A DNA stretch of 64,000 nt, taken from Dichomitus squalens LYAD-421 SS1. Taxonomy: Eukaryota; Basidiomycota; Agaricomycetes; Polyporales; Polyporaceae. The translations under genes were made by a program, and so were the position numbers. The notes under the pieces are model-generated. The model was not told the DNA's origin, made no database searches, and was given only the letters and a program-made list of their open reading frames with translations. The stretch covers positions 1,606,357 to 1,670,356 of the forward strand of contig NW_006766884.1 of NCBI RefSeq assembly GCF_000275845.1, given 5' to 3'. Shown piece after piece: positions 1-11,918 of this stretch (positions within the stretch are counted from its first letter, which is position 1; every line of letters starts with the position of its first letter).

Positions 1-541
1 AAGACGCGTCGAGAGCGGGGGAAACGAGGAGGACGTCGTGGTCGTGTACAGAGGCGCGAGGTCCGTGACCGCACGCGACGCGACCCCATCACGCCCTTTG
101 AGCGCCCACACACGCCTTGTTGTCTTTCGACATCCACGACCTCGTGCAGACCTCCAGGTAGCGTCCGGATGTTTTCTCTCGCCGTCTTGCTCCCCGCTGA
201 TCGTGTCGCCATTTTTTTTTCAGATTCTGTGTTTCCTCCTGGGAGGTGAGACATCCGAGGTTCAGTTACGCATCAGCCGTAGCCCACTGAAGCGCCATCG
301 ACCCTAGGATTACGGCGTACGAAGCACCCTTCAAACAGGAACCAAACCGCCGCCGATTTGGCTGCGGCCGTAGTACGTCTAGAATGTGGTCCTCGTGTCT
401 ACATATATTCTAATGTGTGCATTTCGCTACAGCCGACTTTCCTTACCAAAAGGCGGGATTTCCTTTGCGGACTAGCGGAATTCAAGACGTAGGTTGAAGC
501 AATCAAGATGAATCATGCAGCTGCTGATCATGGCACCATAG
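1..541. other. Upstream stretch, no gene assigned
   Basis: This stretch lies left of the methyltransferase start. One plus-strand frame is open from base 1 to about 249 and very basic at first. It contains an intron-like segment with GTAGCG near 159 and a pyrimidine/T-run acceptor near 222. It could be the last exons of a gene entering from the left, or a 5' leader of the methyltransferase. I recognise no domain and see no other gene. Confidence 0.3.
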
Positions 542-3500
542 ATGAAAAGATCACAGGCCCCTCTAGGCAATTCTCCTGCGAAAAAGGCCCGCGCTCGATC
601 CGACCGTGAGTTACCGTACTTCTTGCCGAGTCCGATCAGCCGCGTCATAACGGTGTTTCCATAGACAACCATGACTCTAGTCACGGACCGTCCATTTGGG
701 TCGAGATTCCGACGAGGCCTCGCAACAGGTACGAAAGTCTATTTACGTTCTTGTATGAGGTGATGTGCTCACGTACCATTGCGTTTTAGCATAGCGCGTA
801 CGTGGACTGCCGATCCTACCCATTCTGCGCGGTGCTAACTTTTCTGGTAGCCCTCCGGACCCACTATGTTCCCGTTGGCGACGAGCTTCCCGAAGACGAC
901 GAACTCGTCGTCCCTGGCGAGTCAGTTCCGGACGTCGATGACGGTGAGGACGATGACGTTCCGATCCGCATGTTGGAGAATTTTGCTGTCTTCGACCGCA
1001 CGACGTTCGAATTTGTTCCAGTCTCCCGTCTCCTTATGGAGGCGCCATCCGAAGACTGGGTCGGCGCGGGATTTGTGCGATCCGTCTCTAAAGATTCTGT
1101 CGACTCCGACGATGACGAAGATTCGGACTTTCCGTTGGTCCAGCTATCCTCGATACTAGAGTTTAGCGTCCATTGGGTTGAGAAGAATGGCCGGTCTTAC
1201 AGCCTGGACGAGTGAGTTCCTCGATGGCAACTAGGCATCTGACTTCTGACTTGGGCCTAGGAACGTTTACCTCTTGACGGAGCATGCCTGGTACATACTT
1301 GGCAGCCCGTCTTCATCATACGCACCACATTACAAGTCCTTCAGGGCGCATCACGGCCTCTTCCACATACTCTTCTCTTGTCTCGCGGAGATGCCCAATG
1401 CGTCGGCGGACAAGCTACTCAACCATCTCCCTTCCCAGCTGAAGGAACGCCACGGGGCGCATCCTCTCTGTTCCTCTGTCTCACGTGAGGCTCTCACGTC
1501 CCAGCCCTTTGTGAGTGTGATATGTCTTCGATGGCGACGAAGGTTAACCTTGCCATAGGTCGCCTATCTGACCACTGTCCTCACAATCTGGTGGGAGGCA
1601 CGAGACCAGCGTCAGCAGCTCTTCCAGCGGGTCGTCCGGTCGCCTCTCGTGAAGCACCTGTACCCCGCTCTTCCCGAGGCCTTCCCTGCTACAGACGCAG
1701 CCGAGCAGGCCACAGTAGTCACGCCGCGAGTGGGCGCAATCGCACAGAAACTCTTCTCTCAACCTCTGCGCGTCGTTCAGATGTCGGAGGGTGTGAGGAA
1801 TGTCCCTTGTCAGGCGGTCCCTATCTGGCCCGTGCATAAGGGCGATCCTCAGGTGATCGAATGGGGGGAGGGTACGGAGGATCCACACATCTTCAAGTCG
1901 GTGGTCCTCGACGGCACTACATACTCTGTATGTCGCGCATTCCATCCCTCTCTGCATCACCTTTGTCTGACCATGGTGACAGGCTGGGGATGTTGTGATC
2001 GTGGACGCTGGAGAAGACGAACGCGCCAAGAGGGCGAAGCATGCTGTTTCCGCCTCAGCGTGGTGCAAGAATAATCTTGCTACCAAGAAATGGTCGGTTT
2101 GTTGCTTGTTGCTGCAGCGGCATCGACTGATGTCTTCGTAGGTTCTGCAAGATCAACTACTTCTTCGAGAAGTACGAACCTCGCCTGGGCTGGCAGAAGC
2201 TCTTCCATGCCCAGTGGCTCCAACATGGGTCACAGACGTTCTTGCAGGAGGCGGCGCACTCGAGAGCCCTTTTCTGGCTCAATGAGTGTGAGGACCTCCA
2301 AGTCGAGTGCATCTACTCACACTGTAACCTGCAACCCTGGCCACCTGGCGAGGCGGAACCCCTTGAGGACGACGATGGCCCAGAGAACCTGTTCTTCACG
2401 GGGTATGTTCGACCTGAATGCTGCTTTGTCTGTCTAACCATTTGCTTTCCAAGGCTTACTCTGAATGACACCGATCATTCCTTCATACATCTCTCTACCC
2501 AAGAGATTGAACAAGCTCTCTCCTACTGCACTGACGAGCTGAGGCCTTGCATCCCCTGTGGTCTGGACGCCTTAGAGGCTATGCAGGAGCAATGTATCCC
2601 CTTGGAGAGTGGAGGCGTAACCTACAGAGGCATTGACTATCATGTCAATGACTTTGTGTATCACCACAACTCCGGAGGGAACCTCCTCCATATTGGGCAA
2701 GTTGTGGAGTTCTCTGATCTCTCTTGTGAGGAGCCTATGGTTCAAGTGCGCCGATTTGGTCGCTATGATCATGTCGTCAAGGACAAGGCAATCCCATCTG
2801 ACAATGTATGTGAATCTGGTCTGCTTTCAGTTCAATATGCTAACCTCATATAAGCGGCGCCTCTTCATGACAGATGTCATCATCTCTGTGAAGATGAAGG
2901 CAGTTGAGGGTAAGGCCTTTGTTGCCTGTCCCTCTTCTCCATGGCAGAGGGAACAGTGGGTCAAGGCAGATGATCACTTCTATTGTGATCTCTTTGCCAA
3001 AAGCCTAACCCCTCAATCTCTGGAGATCCTACAACCCACCGCTCTAGTGCACTGCAATCGGTGCTATGCTGCAGTCTTGGAAGAAGCAACAGAAGAGGAG
3101 CTTCTTTTGAAGACTTCATCAAAGCTAAGGGGCCTGGAGCTCTTTGCAGGTGAGCTAGACCTTCTCATGTGCATGTGATCTTAAGTTGAAATGTATGGTG
3201 ATGTAGGTGCTGGTGGCTTGTCAACTGGCTTGGACCTGTCTGGCTTTGTTGAAACAAGGTGGGCTGTTGAGCTTTCAGAAAGTGCTTGCAAGACCTTTCA
3301 GTGAGTTTTTGGTGGGTTTCCATACTCAGTGTTCTCATGTTGAATTAGGGCCAATCATCAGAGCTCTCTGGTCTACAACCAGAACACCAGTACTCTGCTA
3401 CAGCATGTGGTTGATACTGCAGAGGGTCATCATCCACGACCACTTGTAAGCAAAACAGGCACAAACCTTCCTCCTATGCCTCAAAGAGGGGAGGTTGACT

Positions 3501-5299
3501 TTATCTATGGAGGTATGCAAGTTATGTTGATGGTGAAATAATAGCTGGTCTAACACTTCAATTGTAGGACCACCTTGCCAGAGCTTTTCACAGATCAATC
3601 ATAATAAGGTATTGGATCTTATTGGCATTGATAGCGATGTGCTTACATTTTTTGACAGAAAATAGATGATCCTAGGTAGGTCATCTTGAGCTATTTTTTC
3701 ATCTATACTCTAAAATCTCCTTGAAGGAGTACACTGGCCTGCAACATGATATCCTATGTGGAGTTCTATAGGCCTATGTACTTTCTATTGGAGAATGTAA
3801 GAGGCATTCTCAATGCTCCAACAGATGGGCAGCCACGGGACCAGCCTTTGGACAGGAACATATGCATGGGAGTTGTCAAGTTCATTCTTCGCTCCCTAAC
3901 AGCTCTAGGGTATGTGTCTTTCAACACAAGCTGATATATGTACTCTAACTAGTCTTTAGATATCAGGTTCACTTTAGGATTCTTCAAGCTGGACAGTATG
4001 GCACCCCACAAGGAAGGCAGAGGGTCATCTTTCTAGGAGCTCGTTGTGACATTCCATTGCCGCAATTTCCTACCCCTCAGCATGACTATCCCAAGTCAGT
4101 ACAAGCCAAGAACTTGCCTGATGGTGGGGTTCTCTATCCCTATCTCCGTCCTACTGGTTGTGGCCAAGCTTGTGTTTCACTGCCTGCTATCACCACTGAA
4201 GAAGCAATTGGAGACTTGGTATGTACTACTTTCTACTTAAAGAACCAAGCCTAACTTGCACCCTTCTAGCCAAAGTTTGACTGGTCTATTTTTAACAATT
4301 CTTTGGCCAGATTAGTTGACTAACATCATCTATAGGAAAAACCCACATCTTGTAATTGCAAGATCAAGACAAGATGTTCAGAAGGGACAAGCCCGTCTAG
4401 CAGAGGGGATCATATGTGTTGAGGCTGTCCCCTCACCTAGCAGGAGCCTCACAGGCTTCCCCACACCTGTTGCATATCCTCAACCCCCACTCAGTCGTTT
4501 TCAGAGCTGGGTTAGAGGAGACAGTGATATAGTCACCTATCACTACACAAGAAGATGGTCTCCAGCTGTGGTTGAAAGGTGAGCATTTATATTTGAGTGA
4601 GCTACTCAAGATTAACTTATGCCATTTAGGGTGGTCAATGTCCCAATTCAACCTGGTGCCAATCATGCAGGTAATTGCTTTTGTATATTACAACATTCAT
4701 CACTCATAGTGTCAAATTCATAGATCTACCCAAGATCTTGCAGATACCTTGCTGGCTAAATCCAGATGGGAGCTCTAAGAGTGCATATACAAGTTAGTGC
4801 TAATCTTCTCAATATCTCAAACTTCTAATGCTGATGTCAACATTCTAGCTGTCTATGGAAGGATTGACAATGATGGCTGCTTCATGACAGCATTGACAAC
4901 CCTGGCTCCGAACCAAAAGGGTGGCAAGGTCATTCATCCTACTGTAGAGAAGTTCCGTCCCATTTCTGAGGTTACATGTTTCTAATATGAAACTCATAGC
5001 AAAATAGGATCATCACAATCAGAGAAGCTGCTAGAGCCCAGGGTTTCCCTGACTCCTATCAATTTCTTTCAATTCATGATCTACCTAACAGATGTCTAGA
5101 TGATGTAAGTGGTCCCACAGAACATGAACTCAGAAGTTGATCTCATGTCTTGTAGCAAGCAAGGCAGATTGGCAATGCAGTGCCTGTACCCCTTGCAGCA
5201 GCCTTAGGAAAGGAAATAGGGAAGTCCTTAGTTAGGCTTCAGAAGCAGGGAAGGGATCAAGAGAAGGTAGCACGGCTTCACAGCCCAGAGCTAGCATAG
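542..5299 (+). CDS. DNMT1-type DNA (cytosine-5) methyltransferase
   Basis: Predicted maintenance-type nuclear DNA methyltransferase, split by about a dozen or more short introns. The order seen is: a basic N-terminus (SPAKKARARSD, possible NLS); an acidic linker; an RFTS/replication-foci domain (IRMLENFAVFDR near 960, TEHAWYILGSPS near 1280); two BAH-like domains (about 1900-2450 and 2600-3060); then the catalytic domain. Motif I is LELFAGAGGLSTGLDLSG, split by an intron near 3150-3206. Motif IV is GGPPCQSFSQ, catalytic Cys codon 3576-3578. Motif VI is FLLENVRG, motif VIII QYGTPQGRQRV, motif IX REAARAQGFPD, motif X QIGNAVPVPLA. Start 542 gives exons 542-605, 665-728, a putative 8-nt exon 790-797, then 851-1211. 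The intron starting GTAGAG near 4954 restores HPT-QNR-IITIREA. All catalytic motifs look intact. The gene is CpG-poor from about 2880 to its end. The N-terminal exons are the least certain part. Confidence 0.9.
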
Positions 5300-5318
5300 A
5301 ATATGGGGTACTACACAT

Positions 5319-6045
5319 CTAAGGACTTGTAGCTACACAAGACATGGTGAAGACTAGGCACCATTGGATGATTTGTGTATACTCACCTTGTGCTCTTTTG
5401 AGGATCTCTTCAACGCGCTGAACCTTACTTTCATTTCCAGTCCCAGGTGGGATCTCCCGGTCCACGCGTGTTCCGATCCGGATGTCTGTAGCGATGCGAG
5501 AAGCTCCCTTCGCATGCACAGCAGCGTGACAATCATGTATTGCCTGCACCACCTGGGACCAGGGCCCTTCTGCGAGACGGACGATATGGTTATCAAGTGA
5601 AGGATTTGATGCACTAAGGAACTTACCCAAGTTGGTCCCATAGCCACTGCCGTTGCAGAAGCACGTATTGAGCGTTGCGCAACGCCTGAGTAGGCAGAGG
5701 TCCAGCGGAAGCACTCACTGCATCTGAAACACACGCGCGCGCATATAGATTATCACGCTTTGTCGGTTTACAGCGACTGGCAATGTGCTCACCTTGAACT
5801 TGAGTCCTGTCTTTTCAAGGACGCGGACGCACTCTGCGATGTACTCAGCAACCTACAACCCCAACAATCAACATGATGGCTAGTGTAGTGTCTACAGCAT
5901 ACCGAAGGCTCCCCGGTACCTATCGGGATGAGACAGAAGTCTGGATTCGCATAGGAACGCGCGGATTAGTTACGTCCACCTGGGAGTGAAAGCGATACGA
6001 ACCTGCGACCGCGTATAAACCATTCTGGGAAGCGGATTGCGCCAT
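5319..6045 (-). CDS. ECM15 / MTH1187 (thiamine-binding-like) family protein
   Basis: Small protein of about 112 residues in seven exons. It matches the UPF0045/ECM15 fold family, whose members form oligomeric ferredoxin-like barrels; the cellular role is poorly known and thiamine binding has been reported for relatives. Hallmarks seen are DFCLIPIGTGEPS, HGYGTNLEGPW, HAKGASRIATDIRIGTR and a C-terminal helix VQRVEEILKRAQ. Exons on the minus strand: 6045-6003, 5940-5903, 5852-5793, 5723-5719, 5646-5627, 5569-5387, 5332-5319. The fourth exon is only 5 nt (ATGCA). It supplies Met and most of His in KFK-MH-GYGTNLEGPW, a segment the family requires. The start is the ATG at 6045, which gives MAQSASQNGLYAVAD. 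The stop is 19 nt from the convergent methyltransferase stop. Confidence 0.8.
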
Positions 6046-6343
6046 GATGCAGGTGTTCGAATGTGCACAACGCTTTCGTCGAGCGTGGTGATGGATGGCG
6101 GACGAAGCGTTTGCACAAGAGCCTGTCCACCGAGCCATGACGCGCGATCGACTCGACTCGTGCGAAGGCCGCGCCTGGCGCCCGGTCGCGCTCCCATCTC
6201 TTCCAGCTTCCACCTTCTGAGGCACCGCCCTTCTCCCCCAAAGTCCCTATCCTGTTTGCTCTGACACACGCTCTTCACTACGGGTCGTCGTATCAGGACA
6301 TGCGGTTTGTGACCGCTCGGAAGACACGGGAACGTTAGCCGTC
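6046..6343. promoter_or_regulatory. Shared upstream region, ECM15-like / GID5
   Basis: 298 bp separate two divergent start codons, so both core promoters must lie here or overlap the genes. A GC-box-like CACCGCCC occurs near 6221-6228. No TATA box or operator is convincing. Confidence 0.45.
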
Positions 6344-9151
6344 ATGACCATTGCCACCATCAATGTCGCGTCCTTGAAGGCGATCAAGAACTCTGTCATT
6401 GGAAACCGTACTTCGAAGGGGGTTTACGGACGGGATGAAACATTTGTTACGAAGTACGTCGTATTCCGAGGCATGGAGTGTGCCCGCGCTGACGGTCTGC
6501 AAGGCTCGTTGATGCGCTCAACGACCCCCCTGCTCCTGCTGGCGACTCAGCAACAGCCATTCGTATAGAAGCTTCGCACATCATCGCATCCTTGTCGTAT
6601 GGTGTGTGCGCCATTCTCTCAATGACGATCAACTTTCTCAAGGCCTGTTTGCAGGCTCGCCGGACGCTCTGCGGACACTACTACGGCTCAATGCGCCACA
6701 AGCCTTGCTCTACGCCATTTCCACTTTGCAGCCCAAGGATAGCGTCGCATTGAAGGCTGCCCTCGCGCGTGCACTTCGGGCACTTGCGATTGCTGTCGCG
6801 GACGCTGTCGGGCCCTCTCAGTGGGGTCTCGCATCAAGCGTTTCCGATCTTCGAGTGGAAGCGAAGGTGGCTCTCGACTACCTGTTTCAGGTATGAACGT
6901 ATTGATCGCCTAATCGCCATGAAGCATATCTAACGGCCTCTTGTACGACAGCCCGAGGTCCTGGACGTGTACATTCCCTTGCTTGTCGATCCATCGGCCC
7001 AGGTGAGCGCCGCGATGGCGCAGCTCGTCGCGTCCGCGGTCCGGGATGCTTCGCACAGGATACGAATATCCGAGTGGAGCCCCCTCGTGGAGAGGTCTGT
7101 TGAGACGAAAGGGAAGCGTGGTTGGGAAAAACGGGATCCTACGAAGTCGCCAAGCCGCCTCGGCGGCTGGATTGCTCGTACGCTCGCCACTCTATTGCAT
7201 CGTAAGGATGTGAAGGTGGGTCCCTTATTTTGGTTCTTTCGACGAAGGCGCTCAATGAACCTGAGCGGCATTAGCTTCAAGAAGCAGCGCTCTCGGCCCT
7301 GGCTGCTCTAGCGAAAGACAACGAAACACTCGCCATACGCTTAGCGAAGGGCCCACCGGGACAAGACTGTGCGTCTGCTCGTCTCTGGTCCGACGTACGT
7401 CAACTGACTTGAACCTTGTAGCTGTCCTTACAGTTGTGCTGTCCTTGTGCAAGTCTAGGAATGTGGATCTCCAATTGGCTGCCTCCCTATGGTATGTCAC
7501 ATATTGACTCCTGGTGGTCCTACGCGCTTACCGGGCTCTAGTGCGACCAATATCCTACGCGCGTCATCGTCTCCAAACAACTCTTACATTTCGCCGAGCG
7601 ATCAGGCTACCGCGATCACTATCATGCACGTCTTGAACCGCGTCATCGGCTCAGATACGGCGAACAACCATACGAAGACTAAAGCTTGCTTCATTCTATG
7701 TGGGTTGCGCACGCGTACGAGACTCTACACGAGGGCGTTAACTGAACGCTCATAGACTACCTCGTGACGGACCATAGAACGTTCTGTCAACTCGCGTTTG
7801 AACGCAACTCTCTTCATCAGGTCGGTCAACTCGTCAGCGCCATCACGCCCGTGGAGAAGACCACGGAAGTGGAAGAGGACGAGCCGGAGAGTGTTTCTCG
7901 ACTTCGCGAGGTCAGCACCATCCCTCCCTCGTTGCACCCACAGCCATTGGACTGAGTTTTGCTAGGCTGTGCTCACGGCAGTGGCGGCTATCTCCTTATT
8001 CGACATCGACATTCGGTTCGCAATCACGGACGAGCTTCGACTTATACCCGCGATACAGGCGAGCCTTTCGCATCCGTATGTCGGCGTGCGATACGCCGCA
8101 TGCCAATGCGCTCGCGCGCTAAGCCGTGCGGTAGCCGCCCTGCGCACCAACATCGTCGACACTGGTCTGGGCATGTCCGTCTTCCAGCTATTTATGAAGC
8201 AGGATGAGGATCGTCGGGTGATGCACGCCGCGTCGGCGGTTATGTGCAATATTGTCACCGACTTCTCTCCGTTACGGTCGGTATGTCTTGACCGTTTCGG
8301 CGTCGTCTCTATTTCACTGGTGACAACCTCTTCCAGACTGTTATCGATCAGGGCGCTATTACGAGACTCGTACAGCTGCTAAACCACGGAGATGTCGAGC
8401 TGAAGCTCAACGCTCTGTGGGCGTTCAAGAATTTGCTATATAAGGCCACACCGGATCTGAAGCGACAAGTGATGAGCAGCATCGGCTGGAGCGAGATGAA
8501 CAAGTACGCTTGTCCCAACATTCTGCTACCTCATCCTGAACGACTCTTTGGCAGCCTCCTAACGGATCCGGACACCCGCATACAAGAGCAGGCACTGCAT
8601 ATCGTACGGCATATCGCGGATGGCGTAGACGAAGTTGACCTTGTATTCTCGGAGATGGGTGGTAGCGAGGCAATGCTCGGCTCCCTCGCGGTCGCAATGG
8701 AGTCTGACGATGAGGATGTGGTGTTGCAGGTGCGCTCGTGTGTATGCTTCTCAAGGCCGACTTCGGCTAACACTCGTTTTCATAGGCCGTGTTCGTTCTC
8801 GCAAACGTTGCCAACAGCCCCGCCCACCAGCGGAGCATATTGTCGCATCCACGGATATTGCATCGCCTGCGGGAGTGTCTAGTAGATGCGAAAGTCGAGA
8901 TTCGACGACCGGCAGTCTCCTGCGTCCTCGAGCTGGTTCGTCATAATCCGCGAAGTCATCGCGAGCTCCACGAAGCAGGGATTGATTCTACGCTGCGGCA
9001 CATGTGCGAGCACACTTCACATGTCAGCGCGAGCCCGACGCTACGCCTTGCCGGAGGGCGACACATGGGTGCGGAGGATGATCTGGAGGTGCAGGAGAAG
9101 GCTCAGCAGGCGCTGCATTGGTTGGAACACAGCTTGGATATGGACGTGTAG
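6344..9151 (+). CDS. GID5: Armadillo-repeat subunit of GID/CTLH ubiquitin ligase (ARMC8/Vid28)
   Basis: Multi-exon protein made almost entirely of helical armadillo-type repeats; it resembles the ARMC8/Vid28/Gid5 scaffold subunit of the GID (CTLH) E3 ligase. In yeast this complex degrades gluconeogenic enzymes when glucose returns. Signs include the N-terminal ATINVASLKAIKNSVIGN, and C-terminal ARM repeats with LKLNALWAFKNLLYKA (8401-8450), PDTRIQEQALHIVRHIADG (about 8570-8625), LQAVFVLANVANSPAHQ (split by an intron near 8729-8786) and VQEKAQQALHWLEHSLDM at the end. The pattern NALWAFKNL is typical of this orthologue group. At least nine short introns interrupt the gene. The start is the first in-frame ATG after the divergent ECM15-like gene. 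A generic ARM-repeat protein remains possible. Confidence 0.72.
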
Positions 9152-9437
9152 CTTTGTTCGACGGACTCGTATCGTGCTTTCGAGGATTGTATCGCTACAT
9201 GGGTTCCTTATTTGTTATCGCTCTCGTACCGTTGTATAATGCACTGCATGCTGCTCTCCAGCCGGGTGTCGCGAGTGGGTCGGTCGGATGCGGTCGTGCG
9301 ACTCGGGTGGGCGTCGCTGGGGCAAGTGGTGTGACTTTGGGGCGTGACCGATTTCACCCGAGCGCGTTTGGGCGACACGTCCCAGTCCATTTTGCGCCTT
9401 CGTCTGTACCCTCTCCCTTACCCCCGCCCTCACCACC

Positions 9438-10895
9438 ATGGCCTCTCTCGCGCGGATCCGTGTTGCTGTCCCCCGCCGCGTCGTAAGTACCGCTCTCCCA
9501 ACGAAAGTGAGCTGCCTCAGTGACGTTGCGCTCTGCCAGTCATTACAGCCGTTCGCGCGGACCATCCAGACCGCCGCCGATACGACGCAGCTGCACCAGG
9601 ACGCGTCCCACTCCGAGCCATTTACGGTGAAGCTGCATGAAGACTCCTTCCGCGGGTACCGGACGGAGACTCCCAGCCTCGATGTCGAGGTCACGAAGGA
9701 GAATCTGCTCAAGTGGTACAGATCCATGACCGTCATCCGCCGCACGGAGCAGGCTGCCGACGCTCTCTACAAACAAAAGCTCATCCGTGGCTTCTGCCAT
9801 CTTGCTATCGGTCAGGTGCGTCCGCATCCCAGACACTTTGCGCGCGGGACATGGGAGGACGAGCGCTGAGATGTCGTCGACTGTGGCTGTAGGAAGCTGT
9901 CTCGGTCGGTCTTGACTCTGCGACAACTTTCGATGACAACATCATCTCCTCCTACCGCACGCACCCCTTCGTCATCCTCCGTGGCGGAGACATTAAGAGC
10001 CTCATTGGCGAGCTTCTCGGCCGCGTATGCGGTGTGTCGAAGGGCAAGGGTGGTTCCATGCATGTTTTCACCGAGGCCTTCCAGGGAGGCCACGGTATCG
10101 TCGGCGCGCAGGTGCCGCTTGGTGCTGGTCTTGCCTTCGCGCAGAAGTACCATGGAAAAAAGCACGCGACATTCGCGATGTACGGTGATGGTGCGTCCAA
10201 CCAGGGTCAGGTGTTCGAGTCGTTCAACATGGTGCGTACATGCCGCTCGTTCTGCACATGCTGAATGTTCACGCCACTTCGGTGATCAAATAGGCGAAGC
10301 TCTGGAACCTCCCGTGCATTTTCGTTTGCGAGAACAACAAGTATGGTATGGGTACATCCGCTGAGCGCAGCTCGTCCAACACCGAGTACTACACCCGTGG
10401 CGACTTGATCCCCGGTATTCAGGTGAACGGTATGGACATTATTGCCGTCCATCAGGCGACGAAGTTCGCAAAGGACTGGGTCAACTCTGACAAGGGTCCC
10501 CTCCTGGTTGAATTCGTCACTTACCGTTATGGTGGTCACTCGTACGTCATCACTTGTCTTCCTTATTGCATGCCTTGTCACTAATCGTTATGCGCGTCGC
10601 TAGCATGTCCGACCCCGGAACCACCTACCGTACTCGCGAGGAGATTCAGCGCATTCGTTCGACCCAGGACCCCATCCGCGGTCTTCAGCGTTATATATCT
10701 GAGTGGGGTCTCGCGTCTGAGGAGGACCTCAAGGCGATAGACAAGGAGGCGAAGGCCGAGGTCGACGCTGCTGTTGAGGAGGCTAAGGCTTCGCCGTTCC
10801 CCGACGAGAAGGAGCTTTGGACCGACATCTACTCCGCTGGTTTCGAGCCTCCGGCGATGCGCGGCAGGGACCGTGAGGAGGTCTTCCGCTTCTGA
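9438..10895 (+). CDS. PDA1: Pyruvate dehydrogenase E1 component, alpha subunit (mitochondrial)
   Basis: Thiamine-diphosphate-dependent alpha subunit of the pyruvate dehydrogenase complex; it decarboxylates pyruvate in the mitochondrial matrix together with E1 beta. The first exon encodes a basic amphipathic presequence ([14 protein letters not shown]), followed by the conserved core: [53 protein letters not shown], the ThDP/Mg motif [17 protein letters not shown], and [20 protein letters not shown]. The Ser in [11 protein letters not shown] corresponds to the site used by PDH kinase in animals and yeast, so phospho-inactivation is plausible. The C-terminus reads [19 protein letters not shown], then REEVFRF. 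Introns fall near 9483-9539, 9815-9893, 10231-10293 and 10541-10603. No damage is seen. Confidence 0.95.
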
Positions 10896-11072
10896 GAGGG
10901 TGTACGGGCGTAGTTCAGGGCCATGGTTGCGTGTGGGGCGGGTTTGTTACTAGTTTGATATAGACTACATTACGCTGGTTGATACTACTGCTTTGCATGC
11001 TATGCTGGAGTGTTCTAGTAATATCCGGAGCACCGTCCATGATTGAATGCAGTATGCAGGATCCAGACTGTC

Positions 11073-11918
11073 CTATGTCGGCCTGGGAGTAGCGATGTTG
11101 ACTTCGGTTCCGTCATCAGCAATCACCTTGAAGCGAACTGAATGGCCTCCCGTGAACTCGCAGCTCGGGAATCATGAATTATAAAGGCTTACGAATCTCG
11201 AACGGTTCTCCCTTCGCTCTCCGGATGCTCGTAAAGTACAGGGTGCCCGCGCCTGTGATAGGTTCGATCAAGAAATCGGACGCGCACACCCGAACTCACC
11301 TTTGTGTCCTTTGACACGAAAGCTCAAGTCGATGTTGCCGCCTGGTATGTGGATCTGCCACGTCCGCGCGGTCAGCTCCCCCCTCACCCACAGTCAGCAC
11401 GCAGAGGAACGGAGGTCGCGTACCGCGCCGTTGATCCAGGGGTCACCGTTCATCCACCAGACGGGCTCCGGTCGGACGGCCTCTCCGATGACCTCGCGCA
11501 GCTCTGCGTTGTCCCGGATGGTGTTCATGACCTGCTGCATGATGGACGAGGAGAGGCGCTCCTGGTTCCCGACGAAGACCATGAAGACGGCCCATGAGCT
11601 CACGCCGAGGGCGCTGAGCGCGAGGATCGCAGGCCATTTGCTCTAGTATGAGGCGCTAGTAAACGCGTGGTTTGGGATGTGGTGAAGGGAGGAAGGACGT
11701 ACCCGTAGAGGAGGCAGGTCCTTCGGAGACGGTCGGGAGTAGTAGAGGCCGGGGCGTGCGGTCTTGTCGAACGTCTCGGCCTCTGGGAGGGGTTTGGGAT
11801 GTTGCGTTCGCGGGGTCGTCGTGTAGCTAGCTCGGAGGAGTTGTAGATTCCGGACGTTCTGGACACCGCGGCATGCGCGAAGATGAATACGTAGCGGTGA
11901 GCGGAGAGACATGGACAT
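11073..11918 (-). CDS. COA1: Cytochrome c oxidase assembly factor 1
   Basis: Small inner-mitochondrial-membrane protein that, in yeast, helps early Cox1 assembly in complex IV. The N-terminus is Arg-rich and lacks acidic residues (MSMSLRSPLRIHLRACRG), as expected of a presequence. One membrane helix follows an intron (WPAILALSALGVSSWAVFMV). After it come the conserved block GNQERLSSSIMQQVMNTIRD and EAVRPEPVWWMNGDPWINGA, then GAGTLYFTSIRRAKGEPFEI and LRFKVIADDGTEVNIATPRP. Four or five exons can be joined in frame; the last intron joins codon CTT across EIL-RFK. The gene converges on PDA1 (177 nt apart) and is divergent to COG6. Confidence 0.85.

Noticed and set aside
38..307. 89-residue plus-strand frame at the left end
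   Set aside because: Crosses an intron-like segment, has no domain, and a different frame over the same bases is equally open.
11255..11280. GGTTCGATC resembling a tRNA B box
   Set aside because: No A box at the right distance and no cloverleaf; it lies in a COA1 intron.
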